Of a DNA stretch of 64,000 nucleotides, positions 53,592-62,528 are shown in pieces. Origin of the DNA: Halosimplex halophilum. Its GTDB lineage: Archaea > Halobacteriota > Halobacteria > Halobacteriales > Haloarculaceae. Under the pieces are notes generated by a model that was given only the letters and a program-made list of their open reading frames with translations, had not been told where the DNA came from and made no database searches. The position numbers were made by a program, and so were the translations under genes. The stretch lies in NCBI RefSeq assembly GCF_004698125.1, contig NZ_ML214297.1:558001-622000 (forward strand), given 5' to 3'. The stretch's first letter is position 1. Every line of letters starts with the position of its first letter.

Positions 53592-54989
53592 ATGGCGCGG
53601 AACGTCGTCCTCGTGGTCCTCGACTCCGTCCGGAAAGACTACTTCGACGAGCACGCCCCCCGGCTGGCCGACGCGGCGGACGTGTCCTTCGAACACTGCC
53701 GCGCGGCGAGCAACTGGAGCCCCTCCAGCCACGGCGCCATCTTCACCGGCGAGCTCCCGCACGTCTCGGGGCTGCACAGCCACGACCCCAGCTACGACGA
53801 CATCCCCATCGAGGACACGCTGTTCGACGCGTTCCGCGACCACTACCGCTTCGCCGTCAGCAGCAACCTCTTCGTCGCCCGGCCGTACGGGTTCGACGAG
53901 TACTTCGACGAGTTCACCAGCGTCTCGCGCCACGCCGTCTTCGCCGAGGGCGAGGAGATCGACTCGTTCCTCCACGACGTCGACGCCGATGGGGTCCGCC
54001 GCTACTACGAGTTCCTCAGGCAGGCGCTGGGCCACGACGAGACCGTCAGGAGCATCGCCAACGGGCTGATGCTCAAGACCAACGACTACCTGGAGGGCGT
54101 GCCCGTCCCGCGGCTGTGGGACTACGGCACCCGGACGCAGCTCTCCCACGCGGCCGACCTCGCGACGGCCGGTCGCGAACCCTTCTTCGGCTTCATCAAC
54201 CTGATGGAGACGCACAACCCCCACGCGAACAACGTCTTCTACCGGGCCGAGGACGTGCCGAACGACTGGTGGTCCGACAAGCACCGGACGGTGCCGTTCA
54301 ACAACCGCCTCCTGGAGGACCCCGACGGCTACGACGACCACGTCCAGCACTACCGCGACACCTACGCCGCGTCGATCGACTACGTCGACCGCAAGCTCGT
54401 CCCGTTCGTCGAGCGGCTCCGGCGGGAGACCGAGGAAGAGACGACGGTCGTCGTGACCGCCGACCACGGCGAGAACCTCTGCTATCCCGACGACGACGGC
54501 ATGCTGGGCCACATCGGCAACGTCACCGAGTCGCTGCTGCACGTGCCGCTGCTCGTGTTCAACGCCCCCGAGTCCGTCCGCGAGCCCGACGACACCTACT
54601 TCTCGCACCTCGACCTGCGGACCCTCCTGGCGGGGCTCGCCGACGACGAACTGCCGACGACCTACAGGGACCGGGTCCCCGCCGAGGTCGTCGGCGGCGC
54701 GCCGCCCGACCACGTCGAGAACTACGACTACTGGGACCGGATGATCCGCGCGGTCTACGACGGCGACCGCAAGTACGTCTGGGACTCGTTCGGCGAGCGG
54801 TCGGTCTACCGCGTCGACCGCGACCGCCCCTGCCGCCAGGAGGAGGTCGACGAGCCCTTCGACGAGAGCGTCGAGGAGCTGTTCGAGGTCCCGCTCGCCG
54901 AGTTCAAGAGCCGGTTCGGCGACGCCCAGGAGAAAGACTGGGGCGACGACATCCCCGAGGACCGGCTGAAGCGGCTCGGCTACCTCTGA
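53592..54989 (+). CDS. AlkP-superfamily protein (sulfatase-like), Ser at nucleophile position
   Basis: A 465-aa protein. VLVVLDSVRKDYF gives the first metal Asp. The nucleophile region reads SNWSPSSHGAIFTGELP, with Ser where sulfatases have Cys/Ser but without the following xPxR pattern. The DHGE motif is in VVTADHGENLCYPDDD. The C-terminal part has MIRAVYDGDRKYVWD and ends DRLKRLGYL. It is probably a phosphodiesterase or phosphotransferase of surface material (inference). ATG 53592 is the first codon compatible with family homology. Confidence 0.78.
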   Translation: MARNVVLVVLDSVRKDYFDEHAPRLADAADVSFEHCRAASNWSPSSHGAIFTGELPHVSGLHSHDPSYDDIPIEDTLFDAFRDHYRFAVSSNLFVARPYGFDEYFDEFTSVSRHAVFAEGEEIDSFLHDVDADGVRRYYEFLRQALGHDETVRSIANGLMLKTNDYLEGVPVPRLWDYGTRTQLSHAADLATAGREPFFGFINLMETHNPHANNVFYRAEDVPNDWWSDKHRTVPFNNRLLEDPDGYDDHVQHYRDTYAASIDYVDRKLVPFVERLRRETEEETTVVVTADHGENLCYPDDDGMLGHIGNVTESLLHVPLLVFNAPESVREPDDTYFSHLDLRTLLAGLADDELPTTYRDRVPAEVVGGAPPDHVENYDYWDRMIRAVYDGDRKYVWDSFGERSVYRVDRDRPCRQEEVDEPFDESVEELFEVPLAEFKSRFGDAQEKDWGDDIPEDRLKRLGYL

Positions 54990-55096
54990 GTCGACGCCGC
55001 GGACCCGAGCCGGCGGTTCGGGCCCCCGGCCGGACTCCGGCCCCACCGGTCCGGAACCGCGGGACCGGGACCCGTCGGCCGGAACGATCCGCATCC

Positions 55097-55102
55097 ATTA
55101 AG
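55097..55102 (+). promoter_or_regulatory. TATA-like box of the AlkP gene at 55.1 kb
   Basis: attaag (within ccattaagttagg) is 24-29 bp before the ATG at 55126, indicating an independent leaderless promoter. Confidence 0.55.
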
Positions 55103-55125
55103 TTAGGATATCGCTGACATCTGGT

Positions 55126-56457
55126 ATGCCCTCCCTGTTGATCACGGTCGACGCCGTCAGGCAGTCCCATCTCGGACAGTTCGGCTACCACCGCGACACG
55201 ATGCCCGCGCTGGACCGGCTGGCGGCCGACGGCACGACCTTCCCCAACGCCTTCTCGAACGCGCCGTACACGCGGATGTCGATCCCCTCCTTTCACACGT
55301 CGCAGTACCGCGGTCACGAGCTCATCGGCGAGTCGCCCACGATCGCCGAAGCCCTCAGCGACGCGGGCGCCCACACCGCCTGCCTCGGGACGCTGACGGG
55401 GTTCAAGGACAACGAGGGCGCGCTCGTGTTCGACGAGTACGCCGACCTCGGCCGCGACGAGTTCTACGAGCAGGCCAACCACTCGCCCGTCCTCGACGCC
55501 GCGAAGCGGGCCGTCGAGCCGGTGGTCAGCGTCTCGCGGCCGCTCTACGAGGCCGCCGAGTCCGTCCACGACCGCCTGTTCTCGACCCACGAGTTCAAGG
55601 GCTACACCAGCGCCGAGCGGATGACCGACGAGGTGATCGACTGGCTCCGGGAGGCCCCCGACGACTTCTTCCTGTGGGTCCACTACATGGAGGGCCACCG
55701 CCCCTACGGCGTCCACGACCCCGACCCGGAGTACCTCGACGAGCAGCCCGACGACGAGACGATCATGGAGCTCATGGAGACGGCCGGCACCGCGCCCGAC
55801 GACGTGACGATGGGCCAGAACCGCCTCATCGAGGACCTCTACGACTCCGATCTCCGGTACTGCTCCGAGCACCTCGACCGGCTGTTCGACTTCATGCAGT
55901 CGGCCGGCCTTTGGGCGGAGACGGACATCTACTTCACCTCCGACCACGGCGAGGAGTTCTACGACCACGGGATGTACTTCCACCGGAACCTCCCGTACGA
56001 CGAGCTGATCAACGTCCCGCTGTTCACCAAGCTCGCGTCCCGACCGGGCGGGGAGACGATAGCGGCGGACCGCGAGCTGCTCGATCTGGCCCCGACGATC
56101 TGCCGGGAGCACGGCCTCGACACGGACGACCTGCCGTTCCTCGGGACCAACCTCTTCGAGGGGGGCGACAGGAAGGTGATCACGACGGGGTCGGCGGCCA
56201 TCGACGACAGGGCCGTGGTCGGCGGCCGCTGGGACGGCTGGAAGTACATCCGCGACGGCGACCGCCGGCACCTGTTCGACCTGGAGGCCGACCCCGACGA
56301 GCGGGCCGACCTCGCGGACGACCGTCCGGGCGTCGTCGACGAGTTCGAGGCCGAGATCCCCGACCCGCTGTTCCGGACGGAGTCGCTGGGCACCCGCGAC
56401 CCCGACGACGCCGCCGACGAGGAACAGCTGGCGGCGCTCGGCTACATGGAAGTCTGA
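55126..56457 (+). CDS. AlkP-superfamily protein (sulfatase-like), Thr nucleophile
   Basis: A 443-aa protein. LITVDAVRQSHLGQFGY provides the first metal residue. The nucleophile loop is SNAPYTRMSIPSFHTSQY, with Thr replacing the sulfatase Cys and no Arg at the +4 position. The metal-binding His/Asp are in TSDHGEEFYDHGMYFHRN. Its C-terminal region has YIRDGDRRHLFDLEADPDE, a common sulfatase-family subdomain, and ends QLAALGYMEV. It has its own promoter. It converges with the flippase gene. Confidence 0.8.
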   Translation: MPSLLITVDAVRQSHLGQFGYHRDTMPALDRLAADGTTFPNAFSNAPYTRMSIPSFHTSQYRGHELIGESPTIAEALSDAGAHTACLGTLTGFKDNEGALVFDEYADLGRDEFYEQANHSPVLDAAKRAVEPVVSVSRPLYEAAESVHDRLFSTHEFKGYTSAERMTDEVIDWLREAPDDFFLWVHYMEGHRPYGVHDPDPEYLDEQPDDETIMELMETAGTAPDDVTMGQNRLIEDLYDSDLRYCSEHLDRLFDFMQSAGLWAETDIYFTSDHGEEFYDHGMYFHRNLPYDELINVPLFTKLASRPGGETIAADRELLDLAPTICREHGLDTDDLPFLGTNLFEGGDRKVITTGSAAIDDRAVVGGRWDGWKYIRDGDRRHLFDLEADPDERADLADDRPGVVDEFEAEIPDPLFRTESLGTRDPDDAADEEQLAALGYMEV

Positions 56458-56508
56458 CCCCGTCTTTCCGACGAACATCGACCCGCTCCGCCTCGCTCTG
56501 GACGCCCG

Positions 56509-57915
56509 CTACACGCCAGCGAGCCCCCGGACCTTCGCCCGGATCCGGCCGGAGACGGCGATCAGGACCGCGGTGTAGACCGCCGCGCCGGCCAGCACCA
56601 GCCCGATCGTCAGGTAGTTCCCGGTCGGGACGGCCGGGCGGACCGAAACGACGGCCGCGACCATCACGAGGGCCGCGACGGCCTGGCGGGCGATCTCGAG
56701 GACCGGCACGTCCGGTCGCCCGACGAGCCGGGACAGCGCGACGTAGGAGTACACGAGGCCGACGCCGGCCGAGAGAACGGTCGCGACGGCGGCGCCGACC
56801 CAGCCGTAGAGGTAGATGAGCGCGACGTTCAACAGGAGGTTCGAGCCGGCGAACGCGAGGTTGACGCGGAAGGCCACGTCGGGGCGGTCGATCGCGTTGA
56901 CGACGTTGAGGAACTGCTCGCCGTAGGCCGCGAGCATCCGCGCGAGGACGAGCAATACCAGGATCGGCGCGCCCTGGGTGAACTCGGGCCGGTAGATGCG
57001 CAGGACGCGCTCGCCGAGCGCCCACGCGCCGAACAGCCCGGGGATGACGAAGACGCCGGTGAACACCAGCCCCTCGTTGAGGTAGTGGTGGATGCGGTCG
57101 TGCTCGTCGTCGACGCCGAGCTCGCTCATCTCCGGGAAGAGCGTGCTCTTGACCGAGACGGCGACGAGCGCGAACACCGACGCGAGGCTCCAGGCCACCT
57201 CGTAGACGCCGATCAGCGTCGACCCGACCGCGAACGCGGCGAGGACGACCGTGTCCATCCAGCTGAACGCGCGGGTCTTCAGCGTGCTGAGCCACGTGTA
57301 GCGGGCGAAGTCGAAGAGGCTCCGCGCCGCCCGCCGGGTCGGCCGCCCCGGCGAGAGGTCGACGAAGACGACGGCGGCCAGCGTCCCGACGAACAGGGCG
57401 GCGGCGTGGCCGGCGACGAGCGCGGTGACGCCGTAGCCGGCCGCGACCGCCGCGATCTGCAGGACCGAGCGGACGATCCGCTCCAGGGACTTCGTGCCCG
57501 CGGCCCTGGCCACCTTCTTCTCGCCGTTGAGGACGGCTCTGACGCCGATGAACGCGACGTTGCCGACGACCAGCAGCGCGACCACGTCGCCGACCTCGGC
57601 GCCGACGAGCCAGTTGACCAGCGGCGTGCCGAGGACGACGGCGACCCCGAGGACGACGGCGATCCCGGCCAGCATCACGAGGCCCGTCGCGAGGTACTCC
57701 CCCCGGTCGCTCCCCTCGCTCAGCCGCTTCGTGAGCGAGTCGCCGACTGCCGTCGCGGGGATGTTCAGCCAGAAGGCGACGGCCACGGCCGGCGCGTAGA
57801 GGCCGATGAGGTCCGCGCCGCCGAGCCGGGCGATCGCGAACGTCGCCGCGAACCCGGCGAGCGAGACGACGACGTGGGAGGCGAAGTGAAAGAGGGTTGT
57901 CCGGCCGAGCCGCAT
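56509..57915 (-). CDS. polysaccharide/lipid-linked oligosaccharide flippase (MATE/Wzx-like)
   Basis: A 468-aa integral membrane protein with 12-14 hydrophobic segments and the family opening LFHFASHVVVSLAGFAATFAIARLGG (seen here in part), typical of RfbX/Wzx-type exporters. The segment AYGEQFLNVVNAIDRPD lies near residues 325-340. Such proteins move dolichol- or polyprenol-linked glycans across the membrane; AglR has this role in Haloferax. In this locus it is likely to export the unit built by the flanking glycosyltransferases. ATG 57915 is chosen, since the upstream frame is basic and non-membranous. Confidence 0.88.
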   Translation of the reverse strand: MRLGRTTLFHFASHVVVSLAGFAATFAIARLGGADLIGLYAPAVAVAFWLNIPATAVGDSLTKRLSEGSDRGEYLATGLVMLAGIAVVLGVAVVLGTPLVNWLVGAEVGDVVALLVVGNVAFIGVRAVLNGEKKVARAAGTKSLERIVRSVLQIAAVAAGYGVTALVAGHAAALFVGTLAAVVFVDLSPGRPTRRAARSLFDFARYTWLSTLKTRAFSWMDTVVLAAFAVGSTLIGVYEVAWSLASVFALVAVSVKSTLFPEMSELGVDDEHDRIHHYLNEGLVFTGVFVIPGLFGAWALGERVLRIYRPEFTQGAPILVLLVLARMLAAYGEQFLNVVNAIDRPDVAFRVNLAFAGSNLLLNVALIYLYGWVGAAVATVLSAGVGLVYSYVALSRLVGRPDVPVLEIARQAVAALVMVAAVVSVRPAVPTGNYLTIGLVLAGAAVYTAVLIAVSGRIRAKVRGLAGV

Positions 57916-58106
57916 CGTTACCCGCCGACCCCGTCGACCCGGCGCGTGCTTGAACGACGATCGCTCATGGGCCCACTGTGACCGGCGGGGTTCAGAACCT
58001 TTCTGATACGCGCCCGCACCGGACCGCCCGACGCCCGTGGCGGCTCCGGACTCGCGGCGCCCGGGAGATAGCAATCTTTTCGACACCGACCGAACAACCG
58101 GGGCGT

Positions 58107-59927
58107 ATGTCACGGGTACGGGAGCGTCTGGGCCGCCCGCTCGGTCGGGTCCGGGCCGACCTCGGGGCGGACCCGTATCTCCCCTATCTGCTCGCGCTCG
58201 CCGCGGTGACCTGCGGGTTCGGCGTCTGGTTCCGGCTGCCGAACTTCGCCGCGCCCGACGAGTACTCCCGGCTCATCCAGCCGATGAAGGTCGCCGGCCG
58301 GTTCGTCGCGGACCCGGGCTTCGAGTCGATCCGGGCCGGCGTCACCGACGGCCGGGCGCTCGGCGCGACGTTCTACCTCTACGCGGCCACCCTGGCGCCG
58401 GTGTTCCTGGTCGTCGTCGCCACCGGGCGGCTCGGGGAGTTCGCGACGCTCGGGACGATCCAGTCGCGCTGGGAGCTGTGGCACGCCGCGCCGGCGTGGT
58501 TCTGGACGCTCGCCGTCCTGCTCGGCCGCCTCGTCAGCGTCGCGCTCGGCGTCGGCTGCGTCTACCTCACCTACCGCCTCGGGACCGAGCTCCGCGACCG
58601 CTTCGCCGGCCGCGTCGCGGCGCTCTCGCTCGCGCTCTCGGTCGGCTTCCTCGCCCAGACCCACATGATCGGCGAGGACATCCCGATGATCTTCCTGCTG
58701 CTCGCGACGGTCCTGCTGGCCAACCGGTACGTCGCCGTGGGGCGCGCGGCCGACTTCCTGCTCGGGTCGTTCGCCGGCGGGCTCGCCGTCGCGTTCAAGC
58801 TCTCCGGGGGCGTCGCCGCGGTGGTCCTCGGCGTGGCGCTGCTCGTCCGCGCGGCCCGCAGCGACGACCCGGTCGGCGAACTGGCCCGGCCGCGGGTCGT
58901 GCTGGGCGGGCTCGCGGTCGGCGCCGCGACCATCTACGTCGCGATCCCGAGCGTGCTGCTCGGCGGCCCACTGGAGCTGTTCGCGCGGGCGACCGGGTCG
59001 ATCGCCTCGAAGACCGGCAAGTCCGGCGGGCTCACCGCCCCGATCTCCTACTGGCTGGTCCGCCAGTACGTCCGCGGGCTCGGCGTCCCGCTGTTCGTCG
59101 CCGCCCTCGCCGGCGCGGGCGCGACCGCCCGTCACCTCGTCACCCGCCGTTCCCGGATCGAACCGCTCTACTGGCTGCTTGTCACCTCGGTAGCGGTCTT
59201 CCTGCTGGTCTACTCGCGGTGGGAGTTCGTCCGTCTGCGCCACGTCGTCCCCACGTTCCCGCCGCTGCTCGTCCTGTTCGGCGCGGCCGCCAGCCGCTGG
59301 TGGGACGTCGACCGGCCGAAGGTCCGGACCGGCGTCCGCGCGGCGCTCGCGCTCGTTCTCGTGTCGAGCGCGCTGATCGCCGGCGTCGCCGGCGCCGGCT
59401 ACCTGACGGAGCCGCGTGACGGCGCGACGGAGTGGATCGCGACGAACACGAACGCCGACGACCGCGTCGAGGTCTACGAGAACTCCATCGCCGACGTGGG
59501 GACGCCCCACGGCCGGGAGACGGTCCACTTCGACTACCGGGAGGAGCGGGCCACGTCCAGCTCCTCGCTCGTCCTGAACGAGTCGCGGTTCACCGAGTGG
59601 ATGACGAGCGGGCCCGAGCGCGAACCGGCCTACATCGAACTCACCGCGAACGAGCTGTCCTACGTCGACCCGACGGACACGGACTACCACCGCTACCCCG
59701 AGCGGCGGGCCTACGTCCGGGGCCTGCTCGCCGGCGAGTACGACTACCGCGTGGTCGCGACGTTCGGCCACTGGGAGCGGACCGAGACGCTCCGGGACGA
59801 CTTCATGCGGGCCGTGTTCCGCCCCGAGGTCGAGGGCCAGGAGCGATACGTGGTGATCCTGGCCCACGAGGAGCGGACCGGGACGATGGCGGACGCCGGC
59901 GGTCGCGAGGTCCGTTCGGGCGGGTGA
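58107..59927 (+). CDS. GT-C membrane glycosyltransferase (ArnT/family 39-like), 606 aa
   Basis: About ten membrane helices over residues 20-430, followed by a soluble extracytoplasmic domain (about 435-600). The early luminal loop has the acidic pair FAAPDEYSRLI (about residues 45-55), expected for a polyprenyl-phosphate-sugar-using GT-C. The second conserved stretch is SVGFLAQTHMIGEDIPM. It would transfer a sugar from a dolichol-phosphate donor outside the membrane. The acceptor is unknown. It is divergent from the flippase and upstream of two AlkP genes. Confidence 0.82.
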   Translation: MSRVRERLGRPLGRVRADLGADPYLPYLLALAAVTCGFGVWFRLPNFAAPDEYSRLIQPMKVAGRFVADPGFESIRAGVTDGRALGATFYLYAATLAPVFLVVVATGRLGEFATLGTIQSRWELWHAAPAWFWTLAVLLGRLVSVALGVGCVYLTYRLGTELRDRFAGRVAALSLALSVGFLAQTHMIGEDIPMIFLLLATVLLANRYVAVGRAADFLLGSFAGGLAVAFKLSGGVAAVVLGVALLVRAARSDDPVGELARPRVVLGGLAVGAATIYVAIPSVLLGGPLELFARATGSIASKTGKSGGLTAPISYWLVRQYVRGLGVPLFVAALAGAGATARHLVTRRSRIEPLYWLLVTSVAVFLLVYSRWEFVRLRHVVPTFPPLLVLFGAAASRWWDVDRPKVRTGVRAALALVLVSSALIAGVAGAGYLTEPRDGATEWIATNTNADDRVEVYENSIADVGTPHGRETVHFDYREERATSSSSLVLNESRFTEWMTSGPEREPAYIELTANELSYVDPTDTDYHRYPERRAYVRGLLAGEYDYRVVATFGHWERTETLRDDFMRAVFRPEVEGQERYVVILAHEERTGTMADAGGREVRSGG

Positions 59928-60017
59928 CCACGAGGGAGAGCGGCTCTGCGTCGAGCGGTTGTGCGTTCGAACAGTCGTGGCCTCGCTCGCGCCGCGGGCG
60001 GGACCGGGTTCCGAAGG

Positions 60018-60025
60018 GATTGTAT
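60018..60025 (+). promoter_or_regulatory. TATA-like box before the AlkP pair at 60.1 kb
   Basis: tgtatagg lies about 33-40 bp before ATG 60058, suggesting a separate promoter for the AlkP pair with a very short leader. Confidence 0.4.
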
Positions 60026-60057
60026 AGGTTCCCGGAAAATGACGGCACGAGCTTCGA

Positions 60058-61206
60058 ATGAGAGATGTCGTCCTCCTGACCGCGGACTCGGTCCGCCGCG
60101 ACTTCGTCGACGCGATGCCCTTCGTCGACGGCCACGACGTGCTGACGGGCGTGACCGCCGGCCACTACACCCGGCCCAGCCTCGCCGCCCTCCAGTCGTC
60201 GCGGCTGCGCGCCTCGGTCCAGTCCAGGGTCATCGGGCCCTCGCTGGCCGAGGTGCTCTCCGAGGCGGGCTACGAGACCATCGGGCTGGTCCCGACCGCC
60301 CAGGCCGACCCCGCCTTCGGCTTCGACGCCGGGTTCGACCACTACGACAACTACATGAGCGGCAGCGGCAACGCCGCGAAGAACCGCCGCAGCGGCCTCC
60401 GCGAGTTCCTCGGCTCGTTCGACATCGTCCGGCAGGTCTACCGCCGGGTCTACCCGATGGAGGCGAACATGGCCGACCTCCCGGCCGACGACGCGGTCGT
60501 CGACGAGGCCGTCGAGCGGTTCAACGACGCCGACGGCCCCCGGTTCCTCTGGGTCCACCAGATGGAGAGCCACCGCCCCTACGGCCGCGGCGACGACGCG
60601 ATCCCGGGGTCGGTCGACCGGAAGGCCGAGGCCAGCGGCGGCCGCCACTGGTTCGGCTCCTCGGAGGTCACGGACGCGGAACGTCGCACCATCCTCGACG
60701 CCTACCGGGACGCGCTCGGCCGCGTCGACGACCGGGTCGAGCGGGTGGTCGAGGGGATCGACAGCGAGGACCCGATCTTCGCCTTCGCGGCCGACCACGG
60801 CGACGAGTTCGGCGAGGAGGGGTACTACTACCACCAGGGCTACCGCCGCAGGGTCGCCGACCCGATCATCCGCGTCCCGGTCGTCCTCGACGGGGTCGAC
60901 ACCGTCGGCGACCGGTGTAGCCTGCTCGACATCGCGCCGACGCTCGCCGGCGCGGTCGGCGCCGAGGCGCCGGCCGCGTGGCAGGGCAACGACCTCGCGA
61001 AGACCGAGACGGGCGAGACGCTCACGGTCGCGCCGTGGCACGACAGCGCGACGGTCTGCTGGCAGGACTTCGACCGCAAGCTCGTCGCGCGCGACGCCGA
61101 CGTGTCGATCACCGACGACGAGGGCGAGGCGACGGTCGAACGGACCGACGTCTCGGAGGACGTGGAGGCGCAACTGCGCGACCTGGGCTACTCGGACGCG
61201 GGGTAG
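60058..61206 (+). CDS. AlkP-superfamily protein (sulfatase-like), Thr nucleophile
   Basis: A 382-aa protein. VVLLTADSVRRDFVD is the first metal strand. The nucleophile region GHYTRPSLAALQSSRL has Thr-x-Pro-Ser with no Arg. Metal ligands are in AFAADHGDEFGEEGYYYHQG. It ends AQLRDLGYSDAG. It is shorter than the other members, so it has a compact C-terminal subdomain. The next AlkP gene starts 2 bp after its stop, so the two proteins are probably made together. Confidence 0.8.
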   Translation: MRDVVLLTADSVRRDFVDAMPFVDGHDVLTGVTAGHYTRPSLAALQSSRLRASVQSRVIGPSLAEVLSEAGYETIGLVPTAQADPAFGFDAGFDHYDNYMSGSGNAAKNRRSGLREFLGSFDIVRQVYRRVYPMEANMADLPADDAVVDEAVERFNDADGPRFLWVHQMESHRPYGRGDDAIPGSVDRKAEASGGRHWFGSSEVTDAERRTILDAYRDALGRVDDRVERVVEGIDSEDPIFAFAADHGDEFGEEGYYYHQGYRRRVADPIIRVPVVLDGVDTVGDRCSLLDIAPTLAGAVGAEAPAAWQGNDLAKTETGETLTVAPWHDSATVCWQDFDRKLVARDADVSITDDEGEATVERTDVSEDVEAQLRDLGYSDAG

Positions 61207-61208
61207 CC

Positions 61209-62447
61209 ATGTCGCGGAAGAACCTCCTCCTCGTCACCGTCGACTGCCTCCGCGGCGACTTCGTCGGGACCGACCACGCCGACACGCCGTTCATCGACGG
61301 CCTCGTCGCCGACGGGACCGACTACCGCGAGATGTACGCCACGGCGACGACGACGACGCCCTGCGTCGCCAGCTACATGACCGGCACCTACTCCGAGCAC
61401 AACGGCGTCTACTCGCTGGAGGAGGCCCGCCTCGACGAGTCGGTCCCGACGCTCGCCGAGCACCTCTCGGCCGCCGGCTACGACACGACCGCGATGGTCA
61501 CGGGGCCCATCGTCGCCGACACCGGCCTCGACCGCGGCTTCGACGAGTACGCCTACCGCGACCGCAACGAGGAGCTCGTCGGCGACTGGTTCGACGAGGC
61601 CGTCGAGACGGTCGCGGGCCTGGAGGAGCCGTTCTTCTGTTACCTGCACCTCTGGGAGATCCACGACCCCGTCCGCGTCCCCGACGGCTACGATGACCCG
61701 GAGTACGGGCGCTACCCCTACGCGCGAACCCTCTCGGCGCTCGACCGCGCGCTCGGACGGTTCCACGACCACATCCCGGCCAACACCGTGACCGCCCTCC
61801 ACGGCGACCACGGCGAGGCCATCGCCTACCGCGACAGTTACCTGCACAAGCTGACGAAGTTCCTCCGGACCGGGCTCCGCTACGGGCTCGGACTCGACAC
61901 GCGCGCGCTCGAACGCCGCCTCAAGCGCCGGTTCGACCGCGACCCGCCGGTCCCCGACCACTTCATGGAGGACGGCCACGGCGAGAACGTCTTCGACTTC
62001 GTCTCGAACGTCCCGTTCGTCCTCTCCGGGCCCGGAGTCGAGGACGCCACCGTCGACGCGCAGGTCCGGCAGGTCGACGTGCTGCCGACGCTGCTCGACC
62101 TCCTCCGCGTCGAACCGACCGACGACCGGCCGATCGACGGCGAGTCGCTGCTGCCCCCCGAGTCGGTGAGCGACCGCGACGCCTACATCCGCGCCTGCGG
62201 GAAGTCGCTCGTCCGCGAGGCCAACTGGCAGCGCGCCGTCCGCGCGGAGGGCCACAAGTACGTCGAGTACGTCGACCGCGACTGGGAGCCCGAGCTGTAC
62301 GACCTCGACGCGGACCCGCTCGAACTCCACCCCGTCGAGGACGAACCCACCGCCTCCGACCTCCGGTCGCGGATCCCCGAGGAGGGCGTCCGCGACGGCG
62401 AACAGCTGGAGATCGACGGCCTCCTGAAGGACCTGGGCTACAAGTAG
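61209..62447 (+). CDS. AlkP-superfamily protein (sulfatase-like), Thr nucleophile
   Basis: A 412-aa protein. LLLVTVDCLRGDFVG is the first metal strand. The nucleophile loop TATTTTPCVASYMTGTYSEHNG has Thr-Thr-Pro-Cys-Val instead of Cys-x-Pro-x-Arg. Metal motif HGDHGEAIAYRDSYLHK follows, then FVSNVPFVLSGPGV and a C-terminal YVEYVDRDWEPELYDLDADP subdomain. It ends LLKDLGYK. It is tightly linked to the previous AlkP gene. ATG 61209 is the only start compatible with the spacing and homology. Confidence 0.8.
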   Translation: MSRKNLLLVTVDCLRGDFVGTDHADTPFIDGLVADGTDYREMYATATTTTPCVASYMTGTYSEHNGVYSLEEARLDESVPTLAEHLSAAGYDTTAMVTGPIVADTGLDRGFDEYAYRDRNEELVGDWFDEAVETVAGLEEPFFCYLHLWEIHDPVRVPDGYDDPEYGRYPYARTLSALDRALGRFHDHIPANTVTALHGDHGEAIAYRDSYLHKLTKFLRTGLRYGLGLDTRALERRLKRRFDRDPPVPDHFMEDGHGENVFDFVSNVPFVLSGPGVEDATVDAQVRQVDVLPTLLDLLRVEPTDDRPIDGESLLPPESVSDRDAYIRACGKSLVREANWQRAVRAEGHKYVEYVDRDWEPELYDLDADPLELHPVEDEPTASDLRSRIPEEGVRDGEQLEIDGLLKDLGYK

Positions 62448-62528
62448 GGGCGTCCCGCCTGTCGGGGTCGCACGGCCGCCGAGGCCGTCGGCCGTTCGGG
62501 TCGACTCGACCGCTCGCTGCGCTTTCGT

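Noticed and set aside
51080-62447. Plain 'sulfatase' calls for the five long AlkP genes
   Set aside because: None has C/S-x-P-x-R, which is needed for formylglycine formation, so a sulfate-ester activity is not supported by sequence.
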